Below, piece by piece: positions 43,401 through 51,568 of a stretch of 61,671 nucleotides of DNA (positions are counted from its first letter, which is position 1; every line of letters starts with the position of its first letter). The notes under the pieces were generated by a model, which saw only the letters and a program-made list of their open reading frames with translations, did not search any database and was not told the origin of the DNA. Origin of the DNA: an uncultured Bacteroides sp. (GTDB taxonomy: Bacteria; Bacteroidota; Bacteroidia; Bacteroidales; Bacteroidaceae); contig NZ_URFY01000026.1 of assembly GCF_900547205.1 (NCBI RefSeq), positions 1 to 61,671 on the forward strand. Reading direction: 5' to 3'. A program made the position numbers and the translations under genes.

Positions 43401-46161
43401 AACGCACAATCGTATCGGACAGGTTCATCGTCTTGCTTTCGATCAGCTTATTTCCCGAGAACACGTTCATCATCACATAAGCATCTTTCTCCGATGTTCC
43501 GAAACAGAACACTGCCGGGTGGGCAGCATTAAATTCCGTATTCACCTCGTAGAACCAAACCGGAGTCTGGATAGGCGGACGTTTATCATTCGATGAGAAA
43601 ATAATAGTATTAACATCGGCAGTCACTTCTTTGCCTTGGTTGTCTTTTGCCGAAACTTTCAGGACGTACGGACCGGAAGGAAGGTTCTTCCAATCGAGCG
43701 TCATTTCTTTGTTGGAAGTAAACTTGCCTGTGAGGGCGGGAGTCTCTTCCAGTTGTTTCCACTCTTTATCTTTTGCTAGGAACAGTCGGTAAGTACCTTC
43801 TACTTCCACGGGCTGTCCGTTCAGATTCTGTGCTTTAAAAGTCAGCTCAACAGGTTTATCCTTGCAAATCTTATCTTTCAATTCGGGCAACAATACCAGC
43901 GAACGGCTTCCTGCTGAAATCACATCCGTAGACGATTGCGTCTCTCCTGCCACATTCGTAACAGTGGCTTCAATCGTATACCGATAATACACCCGGTCGT
44001 TATTCTTGTAAGCATCACTTTCTTTGAGACGAACCGGAATGGTAAACTCACCATTTTCATTGGCGGTCGCTTCGCCGGATGCTATCTGCGTACTTTCCGC
44101 AATTCTCCAAAGACTATACGTAGAGCGTTTCACGGTATACTTCACCGGAAGATTCTGTAGCAGCACGCCACTATACGACTCCACTTTTCCTTTCACCTGC
44201 ACTTCATCGCCCAGCTTATAACTTCCCTGCTGTTTTTCGAAAGTGATATCAAACGTCGGTCGTTTATAGTCTTCCACACGGAAGCTCATTCGTCCTTCGC
44301 CTGCTTGCAGTGAGAACATCCCGTTCAGGACAGCAGAAGGCAACACAAAATCTGTAGTGAATGAGCCGAACTCATTTGTCCGCACCTTCTTCTGCCCCAC
44401 TTCCTGATTGTTGGCATCGGTCAGTATCACGGTGTATTCTTTGTTCGGAATCACATTTGCCGTGTCCGAAGTCTGGGTGTAGGCGATACCTTTTACGTAT
44501 ACGGTCTGTCCGGGACGATATAAAGAGCGGTCCGTCAGTAGCGTCATAGCTTCGGACACTTTTCTTTCATCTCCGTAGTATCCATAGTTTCCGCCATAGA
44601 TACCTTGGAAAGGCATAGCAGTATCCATCCCCTTTGTAGCTTTCAGATAGCGGTATTCCGATTTCCAGGGAAACACGACTTTGCCATCCGCTCCGGTGGT
44701 GAACTCCTGCAATACTTTTTCATCATTGCTGTAAAGCGCGACCTTTGCACCGGAAATGGGATGCCCCGTCTGTCCGTCCAGCGCAACGACTTCATACTGC
44801 TTATCCGGCAAACGGCAAGTCAGCACCTTGAAACGCGTCACGTTGAATTTGCTTTCGCTGTCTCTTTTTGCACGGATATCAGGAGTGATACGCATCACGT
44901 ATTCGCCAACTTCGGGAGCTTTGAAGGTAAAGACGGTATCCTGTGCTCGATAATCCTTCGGTTGAATAAGTGAATAATGCTGCTCTTTCACCAGTTTCTT
45001 TGCCTGAAAGAGACGAAGAGTGAAGCCGCTCAGATTTTTATGCGAAGCACGGATGCTTATTTCTTCACCGGGGTAAGCCGCCGCAACGGTATTTACATTG
45101 AGAGAGGGAGATAAAATATCTTCCCGAAGATTCTTCACGGCGTTGATTCTGTGATAGCCAAGATAGAGACGGATTGCTTCGTCGCAAAGTTGCAGGGCAG
45201 CAACTTCCTGTCCTTTATTAACGGCATATTGCGCCTGTGCCAGATAGACTTCGGCACATATATCTTCGGATTTAAATTCGCTTTTCAATTTATTTAAAGC
45301 AGCGGTATACTTATCCTGTGTCAAGCCCAGAAGTCCTTTTCTCGCTTGGAAGGGTTGCATACTTCTATCGGTGTCATGTTTCCACTCCAGATAATTAAGC
45401 ATTGTCAGCACATAACCTTCTTTGAGATTGGCAGCCTTGTATGCAGCTATCATATTTTCATAGATAGCTTGGATATCTTGCTTTATCGGAGAGATATAAA
45501 TATCTTCTGAATAGTTGGCTTCACTATCAAGTCCTTTTATTTGCTTCAAAGCTTCGATGCTGCGGGAAGCCAGCAAATGATACATATCATGATGATAATA
45601 TTCGCTCGTCTTGCCCAGCTCCACAAAAGGAATGTATGTGCGCGATGACGTTTTGAGCAATAAAGTAGAATCCGCCATTGCTTCTTTTGTATTCGTTCTC
45701 ACTTTATCGACAAACATATTAGCTGTCCATTCGCGCATATCCGCTGCGGGAGCTTCGCCCACTATCTCCGTGCGCTGACGAAGTTGCCACCGGTTGTTGG
45801 CGGCATAGTCTGCATAGATTCCTGCCAACAGTGAATGCAGTATGGCGCGGTCCATCGGTTTATCCTTCCGGCTTGCCCATTGTTCCAGTCCTTTCAGGTT
45901 GGTATAAAGACTGTCCGGAGTCAGCATTTCCCGATATTTCATTCTCCACATATAGGCTTTCAACATCTGTGGTGAGTCTTTTTCCCTCTGTGCTTTCTGA
46001 TAAATTTCTCCTGTCAGTTTTACTACAGTTTCGGGCAGGCTCTTCTTTTCCGCCTGTTCCACTTGTTTCCACAATTTATCAAAAGTCTGCGCCTGTGCTG
46101 CCGGAATAATACCGAGCCACAGCAGTACCATCATGCAAATCTGCTTTATTTTCATAATCAA
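40450..46161 (-). CDS. Giant alpha-2-macroglobulin-like exported protein with a SusC-like plug motif
   Basis: A 1903-aa protein with signal peptide MKIKQICMMVLLWLGIIPAAQA. A helical N-terminal region (about 25-345) precedes macroglobulin-like beta-sandwiches. MG2 is visible at about 535-620 (LTDRSLYRPGQTVYVKGIAY), an A2M-type domain at about 1140 (FFYPQLRTNEQGEVSFTFTM, then MPESLTRWNFRGYSHTKG), and an alpha/alpha toroid beyond about 1340. The thioester motif CxEQ is not present in the toroid, so covalent trapping of proteases is unlikely. At about 1070-1090 the sequence reads VMIKGYGTRTRKALTGSVAG, closely like the SusC plug signature. Proposed roles for the family are envelope defence against proteases; a role in export or uptake is also possible. 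It is probably transcribed alone, ending at the hairpin at 40366-40437. Confidence 0.88.
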   Translation of the reverse strand: MIMKIKQICMMVLLWLGIIPAAQAQTFDKLWKQVEQAEKKSLPETVVKLTGEIYQKAQREKDSPQMLKAYMWRMKYREMLTPDSLYTNLKGLEQWASRKDKPMDRAILHSLLAGIYADYAANNRWQLRQRTEIVGEAPAADMREWTANMFVDKVRTNTKEAMADSTLLLKTSSRTYIPFVELGKTSEYYHHDMYHLLASRSIEALKQIKGLDSEANYSEDIYISPIKQDIQAIYENMIAAYKAANLKEGYVLTMLNYLEWKHDTDRSMQPFQARKGLLGLTQDKYTAALNKLKSEFKSEDICAEVYLAQAQYAVNKGQEVAALQLCDEAIRLYLGYHRINAVKNLREDILSPSLNVNTVAAAYPGEEISIRASHKNLSGFTLRLFQAKKLVKEQHYSLIQPKDYRAQDTVFTFKAPEVGEYVMRITPDIRAKRDSESKFNVTRFKVLTCRLPDKQYEVVALDGQTGHPISGAKVALYSNDEKVLQEFTTGADGKVVFPWKSEYRYLKATKGMDTAMPFQGIYGGNYGYYGDERKVSEAMTLLTDRSLYRPGQTVYVKGIAYTQTSDTANVIPNKEYTVILTDANNQEVGQKKVRTNEFGSFTTDFVLPSAVLNGMFSLQAGEGRMSFRVEDYKRPTFDITFEKQQGSYKLGDEVQVKGKVESYSGVLLQNLPVKYTVKRSTYSLWRIAESTQIASGEATANENGEFTIPVRLKESDAYKNNDRVYYRYTIEATVTNVAGETQSSTDVISAGSRSLVLLPELKDKICKDKPVELTFKAQNLNGQPVEVEGTYRLFLAKDKEWKQLEETPALTGKFTSNKEMTLDWKNLPSGPYVLKVSAKDNQGKEVTADVNTIIFSSNDKRPPIQTPVWFYEVNTEFNAAHPAVFCFGTSEKDAYVMMNVFSGNKLIESKTMNLSDTIVRFTYPYKESYGDGVLVTFCMVRDGQVYQEQARLKKRLPDKTLAMKWEVFRDKLRPGQKEEWKLTIKTPQGLPANAEMLATMYDASLDKIWNQKQNFSVYYNQIIPYSNWMSGYYGSNSFNYWWNRGNLKVPSFEYDWFAIKPLISNLQVVEDAVMIKGYGTRTRKALTGSVAGLASVKQASNVVFEEEMVEISSAADSAFDEEGETLPETTADLRTNLAETAFFYPQLRTNEQGEVSFTFTMPESLTRWNFRGYSHTKGMLIGTLDGEATTSKEFMLTPNLPRFVRVGDKTSIAASISNMTGKPQAGTVSMILFDPMTEKVISTQKQKFSVDEGKTIGVSFLFTVSDKYEVLGCRMIADSDAFSDGEQQLIPVLSNKEHLVETLPMPIRGEETRTFSLDSLFNHHSKTATNRTLTVEFTGNPAWYAIQALPSLSLPVNNNAISWATAYYANSLASYIMNSQPRIKAVFDSWKLQGGTKETFLSNLQKNQEVKNIILSESPWVLEAQTEAQQKERIATLFDLNNIRSNNIAALTRLQELQNAGGAWSWYKGMNSSRYVTTYIAQLNARLAMLTGEKLSGTALSLQNNAFTYLHKEALEEYKNILKAQKEGAKFNGVSSSILQYLYLIAISGEQVPAANKGAYAYYLSKVHEMLTTGSMDTKAIAAIVLDKAGRKKEAQEFIASLKEHLTKTDEQGMFFAFNENPYTWGGMKMQAHVEVMEALELVGGNSETVEEMKLWLLKQKQTQQWNSPVATADAVYALLMKGANLLDNQGDVRIVIAKEVLETAAPGKTTVPGLGYIKRTFTEKNVVDARKIEVEKRNPGIAWGAVYAEYESPISDVKQQGGELNVQKQLYVERMVNNAPQLQPITAKTVLRVGDKVVSRLSIRADRAMDFVQLKDQRGACFEPIGSVSGYRLNNGFGYYVDIKDASTNFFFDHLGKGVYVLEYSYRVSREGTYETGLATMQCAYAPEYATHSASTTVVVNK

Positions 46162-46599
46162 TCCAGTTTAAGTTTGCTATAAATCGCTTTCTATAAATAA
46201 CAAAGAAAGGAATAAAAGTTTAAAGTATCATCTTTTTTCACATAAAAAAGCATATCGCCCTACATGAAGTAGCTAATTTGACTATTTAAACGGTGAATGA
46301 TCTAGGTCCATTCAGTAATCTAATCCCGCCAATCTCGCCCTCCCAGAAAGGATTTTTTCAATTTTGTTCTCATGTTCTCATGATTTTTCGGCAATACCCT
46401 GACAACCAGATATGTGACTTATGAGAAATACTTTTCAAAAAGGGCATTTCTCATACTATTTCACACTTGTTAACTTCAAAAGGGCTATAATGCCTCGTTT
46501 TTCGGGGTATTTCTCATAGTTGTTCTCATACTTATTTCTCATATATTCCGTGAACTGTACTCCGACAATAGCCGCGGAATATTTCAGCACACTAGAGTT
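46162..46599. other. Intergenic region with recurrent TTCTCATA words
   Basis: No gene was found. TTCTCAT words occur near 46369, 46377, 46447, 46511, 46522 and 46534, and their complement (ATGAGAA) near 46420. It is AT-rich at both ends and includes the upstream region of the alpha-2-macroglobulin gene. Confidence 0.4.
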
Positions 46600-46745
46600 T
46601 CAAATAGTTTTCATGCCTTGAAACCATAGTTCCAAAGGCTTGAAACCATAGTTCCAAAGGCTTTGGAACTACAGTTTCACGCTGGTGGAACTACAGTTTC
46701 AAGCCGATGGAACTATAGTTTCACGCCGATGGAACTACAGTTTCA
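46600..46745. repeat. 22-bp-phased array with units in both orientations (array 4)
   Basis: Two units GAAACCATAGTTCCAAAGGC are followed by four inverse-orientation units TGGAACTACAGTTTCACGCC. The shared G of the AG step lies at 46607, 46629, 46651, 46674, 46696, 46718 and 46740: five 22-bp steps and one 23-bp step where orientation switches. The switch point TTCCAAAGGCTTTGGAA (46653-46669) is itself a palindrome. Confidence 0.85.
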
Positions 46746-46877
46746 TACGATGAAACACAAAGTCTGCACCTGCTACTGACACATTCTTATCAGGACTTAA
46801 TCTCAATTTAAACGCATAAAAACAGATTATCCATAAATATTTTAATAAATACAATGATATTTCCCAATCTTACTACT

Positions 46878-46885
46878 TATATTTG
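46878..46885 (+). promoter_or_regulatory. -7 box upstream of the beta-propeller cluster
   Basis: TATATTTG fits the consensus and is the only good promoter before the cluster. The leader to the first small ORF (47010) would be about 120 nt. Confidence 0.55.
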
Positions 46886-47009
46886 CACCGACAACAACTT
46901 TAATTTAAAATAGGTCAAAATGAAACCGTAGAAACTATTAAAACAGAAAAACAAAATCTCTTCTCATAGTCTCTTACTTTCATAAAATCTAACTAATGAA
47001 ATACACACA

Positions 47010-47132
47010 ATGATGAAAAACAAAGTTTCAATTATTACGCTTATTCTATGGAGTTCCATAATAGCATCGTGCAGCCCTGCTAAAGAAACATCAAGCAAGA
47101 TAATCCGCAATCTTAATCGGAAGACAATATAA
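47010..47132 (+). pseudogene. Leftover lipoprotein N-terminus of a beta-propeller paralogue (40 codons)
   Basis: The ORF encodes 40 residues starting MMKNKVSIITLILWSSIIAS, with a lipobox IASC and then a short charged tail ending in TAA. Its start is nearly the same as that of the gene at 48323 (KIYIITLILWSI, then CTNKKE). No propeller follows. It is best read as the 5' stump of a deleted paralogue, although a small lipoprotein cannot be excluded. It sits first behind the cluster promoter, 15 bp before the next gene. Confidence 0.5.
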
Positions 47133-47147
47133 AAAAAACAGATTATC

Positions 47148-48293
47148 ATGAAAATTAATCCTATCATTACTCTCTTATTATGTTGCATAATAGTTATATC
47201 ATGTAAACCCACAGAGAACAAACCGAATGAATTCATTCATTATCTAAATCCATCTATTGAGCCTTTGAAAAGCAGCCCAGCTTATGATAATGCTAAAATC
47301 ATTAAATTGGAAACATCTTCATCTTGTCTAATAAGTGTTATTCAACAAATTAGGATGACTGAATCTTTCATATTCATCCTCGACCTAGAGCATTTGTACT
47401 CATTCACAAGGGAAGGTAAGTTTGTGGCTCAGATAGGGAGGAAAGGCGAAGGCCCCGGTGAGTATATTGTATTAAATACATTCTATATAGATGAAAATAA
47501 AAAACAAGTAGTAATTATAGACGATTATAAAAATAAGTTATTGAATTACGATTTTTCCGGGAATTATATATCATCAGTATCCATACCACCCAAAGCATTT
47601 CAAAGCTGTAGTAATGTACAGCCTACTTCTGACAATAAATTGTTATGTTTTCATATGATGGACATGTATGACACAAAAGCCTATTCTTTATTCGATTTAG
47701 ATAAAAAAACAGTCAGTGGTCAATATTTCTCATATCAGCCAATTAGTGTAGAAAATTATATGTTTGCATTCTCTTGGCATCCAATGGCAAAGGCGGATGA
47801 CGAGATAGATATAATAATGCCGTTATGTGATACAATATATGCATACACTCCGCTCTCTTCTTCTTTCCATCCGAAGTACATCATTGAAACTCCTAAAGAA
47901 ATGGCTCCAAAAAATAAAATAAACAAAAAGGCTGCATCATATAATGAAGAGCTATCTAGATTATCAGATGAAGGATTTTTTACAGGGTTCAAAGGAATTT
48001 TCGAAACTGACACAAAAGTCTTACTAGGGTGTAATTATGAAGCAATGATGGGATATTTTTTATTCGATAAAGTTTCTAAAACAGGAAATTACTACATATA
48101 CACATGGGATGACAATACTGAAACATTACCTTTCTTAGACCCAACTTATGCTTATGAGAATAAGTTTGTCTCTTATGTTAGCACGGAAACATTGTTGTCA
48201 TTCAAAAATATTCAGGACAAAGATTTTTTAGAAAGTATCAAAGACTTAAAAGAAGATGATAATCCATGTTTGATTCTGTATGAGTTTAAATAA
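47148..48293 (+). CDS. 6-bladed beta-propeller lipoprotein
   Basis: A 381-aa protein with lipoprotein signal MKINPIITLLLCCIIVISC (Cys19). The repeats carry NHL/6-bladed propeller hallmarks: HLYSFTREGKFVAQIGRKGE, then GPGEYIVLNTFYIDENKKQV, and LLNYDFSGNYISSV. It is an exported, probably outer-membrane-anchored protein of a family common in Bacteroides; the ligand is unknown. The gene at 51569 is a close paralogue over the full length (shared FSWHPMA/T, ETFQKMAPK-type and GFFTGFxGI segments). It is 29 bp upstream of the damaged third member, so the cluster is probably one transcript. Confidence 0.85.
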   Translation: MKINPIITLLLCCIIVISCKPTENKPNEFIHYLNPSIEPLKSSPAYDNAKIIKLETSSSCLISVIQQIRMTESFIFILDLEHLYSFTREGKFVAQIGRKGEGPGEYIVLNTFYIDENKKQVVIIDDYKNKLLNYDFSGNYISSVSIPPKAFQSCSNVQPTSDNKLLCFHMMDMYDTKAYSLFDLDKKTVSGQYFSYQPISVENYMFAFSWHPMAKADDEIDIIMPLCDTIYAYTPLSSSFHPKYIIETPKEMAPKNKINKKAASYNEELSRLSDEGFFTGFKGIFETDTKVLLGCNYEAMMGYFLFDKVSKTGNYYIYTWDDNTETLPFLDPTYAYENKFVSYVSTETLLSFKNIQDKDFLESIKDLKEDDNPCLILYEFK

Positions 48294-48322
48294 CAATATT
48301 CACTAAAAGTTATGCAAATGAT

Positions 48323-49112
48323 ATGAAAAAGAAAATTTATATTATTACACTTATTCTATGGAGTATTAGCTCTCTCTACACTCTCACGTCTTGCACTAAC
48401 AAAAAGGAACAAACTACTACTGTAGACCACCCCTTGTTTTTTGACGCATCACAAGTAGATACCTTACTATCCGAGACTATCGAAAAAATAGATTTTATAG
48501 CCTTGGAAGCAACCGATAATTCTGATGTTTTCGGAGTTAGCAAGATGGTTATTAAGAATGATTTAATTTTCATGGGAGACTATCATTCTGGAAGAATAGT
48601 AGTGTATGACATGAATGGGAAGGTTAAATATGTTTTGGATGAAAAAGGCAACGGGCCCCAAGAATACTTGGAACTCAAAAGCTTTGCTGTTGACGAACGA
48701 AACATCTACACATTAGACAATTCTCGCCATACGGTCAATAGTTATGATTGCCTGACAGGCAAATTTAAACAGTCGCAGAAACTACCTTTTATTGCTTGGG
48801 ACATGGAAGTATTGGATGATGAGCATTTCATCTTTGCCTTTATACCGCTGAAGGGAGGTAAACCGAACTTATCGCAACCGCCTTATAAAATTCTAATTAC
48901 CGATAGAGACTTTGAAATAACAGATAAACACTTAAAATATGAACAAGATGAGTATGAGTTTATGGGGTTACAAGAATCAGTTAGTCAGCTATTTGGATAA
49001 CTATTCATTATATGAGGAAGTAGTGGAAACAGGTTTCGTTAAAGCATCACCTGGAATAGAACGCCATTTGAAGAATGAAGGAGCTATATTGGTATTATAT
49101 ACAATGCGATAA
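48323..49112 (+). pseudogene. Beta-propeller lipoprotein with internal deletion and frameshift
   Basis: The first frame encodes 225 residues: lipoprotein signal ending LTSC, then propeller blades such as GKVKYVLDEKGNGPQEYLEL. It stops at 48998-49000. Reading +1 from about 48966 gives GYKNQLVSYLDNYSLYEEV and continues to ILVLYTMR, ending at 49112. That tail matches the C-termini of the paralogues (YKNEFVAYVDSGKLK, then CLIFYELK). About 100 codons present in the 380-aa paralogues are missing at the junction, and the frame is shifted. I infer an internal deletion leaving both ends of one old gene. The 225-aa product may still be made and exported but lacks the last blades. Confidence 0.75.
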
Positions 49113-49144
49113 ACACCTTATTTTGATTATATAAAATTAGACAC

Positions 49145-50314
49145 ATGAAAAAATATACATTTTTTCTTTTAGTGATTGTTATTGCTAGTTGTACAGGTGG
49201 TAATACGAAAGAGCAACTAAACACGGATGTTAAAACAATTAAGATCGATTGGAATAACATAAGCGATGCTATGGATTATTCTCCGATGGTTGAAGATAGT
49301 GTTCTGATATTTCCTTTAGAAATCACAGAAGACCGCTTGATTGGAGAAGTTACTAAACTCATTTACCAAAACAATCTGACTTATATCGCGGATAATACCA
49401 GCAGAAGTATATTCGTCTTCGATATGTCCGGCAAATTAAAAACTAAAATTCATGCTAACGGAAATGGTCCAGGGGAATACACAGAAATATGGTACTTTAC
49501 AGTGCATGGAACCGATATAATAGTTTATGACATTAACATAGGTAAGTTACTATTTTATGATGCATCAGGTAAGTTCATCCGCGACATAGATACAAGTAAA
49601 ATATGGGGAACCGACTTATTTTGTATAGGTGACAAAATCTATTTGCCCAATGATGGCAGTAGTTCGGAAAGCGGTTACTACCACCTATTCACTATTGACC
49701 TTAATAATTCGAATAAGATAGAAAAGTATCTCCCTTTTGATAAACCCCAAAACAATCAAGGATGGAGTATAGACTCTTATTATGCGCAATTGGGAAATGA
49801 AGCATTATTATGTTTTTATCCTTTTGACAAACTGTATACTGTAAATGATAAGGAGGTTTATCTTTCTTATAAAATAGATTTCGGAGACAGACGCCTACCG
49901 AAACAATATATTGAAGGTGATGGAACTACGGCTCTTCGAACTGCTATTCGAGACAACTATATAACAGGAGTGGAAAGAGTCCGTCAATCCCAAAAGTATA
50001 TCTTTCTGCAATTTAAGGATCACATGACTATATATAATAAAGAAACAGGTGAAATGCAAACTACAAAAGATTTACGAAACTCTTTGTTAGGAAATCTTTT
50101 ATTACAATTAAACGGAGATAGGTTCACCATCCAAGATGAGAAAATCATTCAATATTATGAGGCCGATTCTTGGAGTTACTCCAGTATCGCAGAACGATTA
50201 AAATCAAGCGACACACACTTCTACACAGAAGAACTAAGGCAAAAGTTCCTCAAACTCGCCACTACTGACGGAAGTGATTCTAATCCGATTATTCTGATTC
50301 AGAAATTGAAGTAG
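49145..50314 (+). CDS. 6-bladed beta-propeller lipoprotein
   Basis: A 389-aa protein with lipoprotein signal MKKYTFFLLVIVIASC (Cys16). Blade-like repeats include SIFVFDMSGKLKTKIHANGN, then GPGEYTEIWYFTVHG, and LLFYDASGKFIRDIDT. It is of normal length and intact, unlike its upstream neighbour. It lies 32 bp after the end of the damaged gene and 36 bp before the next propeller. Probable location is the outer membrane or periplasm; function unknown. Confidence 0.85.
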   Translation: MKKYTFFLLVIVIASCTGGNTKEQLNTDVKTIKIDWNNISDAMDYSPMVEDSVLIFPLEITEDRLIGEVTKLIYQNNLTYIADNTSRSIFVFDMSGKLKTKIHANGNGPGEYTEIWYFTVHGTDIIVYDINIGKLLFYDASGKFIRDIDTSKIWGTDLFCIGDKIYLPNDGSSSESGYYHLFTIDLNNSNKIEKYLPFDKPQNNQGWSIDSYYAQLGNEALLCFYPFDKLYTVNDKEVYLSYKIDFGDRRLPKQYIEGDGTTALRTAIRDNYITGVERVRQSQKYIFLQFKDHMTIYNKETGEMQTTKDLRNSLLGNLLLQLNGDRFTIQDEKIIQYYEADSWSYSSIAERLKSSDTHFYTEELRQKFLKLATTDGSDSNPIILIQKLK

Positions 50315-50350
50315 TAATAATAAAACCATTGTCATTAATATTATTAAATA

Positions 50351-51517
50351 ATGAAAAGTATATTATTTATCATACCCGGAATGCTACTCTCTACTTTTAC
50401 ATATTGTCAAAGTATAAACCATAGTAGTATCAGTTTCAACAAAAACGAATACAACTTTAGTTTAAAGGAATCAAAAAAAGCAATAACAGACACTACACTT
50501 TTCAAATCGATTAGTGTTATTCCATTAGAAGCAGATATAAGAAAGCATTCTGGAGGAAAGATTAGCCGCATTTATTTTGATGAAAACACTTTTTTCATAC
50601 TGGACAAGGGGGCTGAAATCATCAACATTTATGATAAAGAAGGTCATCACATAAATACAATAAAGGAATCCGGATATGATTCTAAAGAATACAGAACATT
50701 AGCAGATATTTGTGTAGACACCGTAAACAAGGAACTTATAGTTCTTGCTTCCGAACCTTCAAAAATTCTAATTTATTCTTATCAAGGGGAATTTCTGAGA
50801 GAAAACCATTTGCCAACTTATTATGAATCTATTGCAACAGACAGTAAATTCATTTATTTGCAAGACAACAATGTGGTAAAAGGAGAAAATAGTGTGACAA
50901 TATTTAGCAGAGACTTAAAAAATGAAAAAGAAGTCTTGGAGCAAACATTTCAATTTAAAGGGCATGAAGTGGACAAATACACTTCATGCGCATTTGGCAG
51001 AACTTTAACTCAAGATTCGCTCATTCATCTTACGCAATATTTTGACAATAAAATCTACACTGCCCAAAAAGGGAAGGTACTTTCAGAATACTCAATGGAT
51101 TTTAAAGAATATACATTACCTGATACTTTATTGGAAAAGAAGATGAGACCCACCGAATTTCTTGATATCTGTAAAAGGAATAATTACATATCATTTATTA
51201 CAGAAGTTATAGAAAACGATAAGTATTTGTTATTCAAGACGAATGTTGGTTTATGTGTATGTAAAAAAGAAGATGGAACCATTACAAAATATAATGAAGT
51301 TATTGATTCCACTACAGGATTTATAATTAATAACATACGGACTGTGGGAAACACTAATAATAAGATGGCAGTCGTTTGGCCTATAAGTTTTATAAAAGAC
51401 TCCCAAATCATGACTGTAAAAGAAAGCGGCTTTCACAGTCAAACTAAAAAAAGTTCAAAACAAATGCTAGAGATTAATAATAACCATAGTGCTATTCTAA
51501 TAATTTACGAATTCTAA
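50351..51517 (+). CDS. 6-bladed beta-propeller exported protein
   Basis: A 388-aa protein. The N-terminus MKSILFIIPGMLLSTFTYCQ is a signal peptide, but TYC is a poor lipobox, so it may be periplasmic instead of lipid-anchored. Blades include EIINIYDKEGHHINTIKESG and KILIYSYQGEFLRENHL. The usual GPGEY turn is replaced by YDSKEY. It is more divergent than its neighbours but of the same length class, and lies between two other members with gaps of 36 and 51 bp. Confidence 0.82.
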   Translation: MKSILFIIPGMLLSTFTYCQSINHSSISFNKNEYNFSLKESKKAITDTTLFKSISVIPLEADIRKHSGGKISRIYFDENTFFILDKGAEIINIYDKEGHHINTIKESGYDSKEYRTLADICVDTVNKELIVLASEPSKILIYSYQGEFLRENHLPTYYESIATDSKFIYLQDNNVVKGENSVTIFSRDLKNEKEVLEQTFQFKGHEVDKYTSCAFGRTLTQDSLIHLTQYFDNKIYTAQKGKVLSEYSMDFKEYTLPDTLLEKKMRPTEFLDICKRNNYISFITEVIENDKYLLFKTNVGLCVCKKEDGTITKYNEVIDSTTGFIINNIRTVGNTNNKMAVVWPISFIKDSQIMTVKESGFHSQTKKSSKQMLEINNNHSAILIIYEF

Positions 51518-51568
51518 TACAACAACGCTACAGCCTAAAGAATAAACAACCTATAAAAAAATATCACC

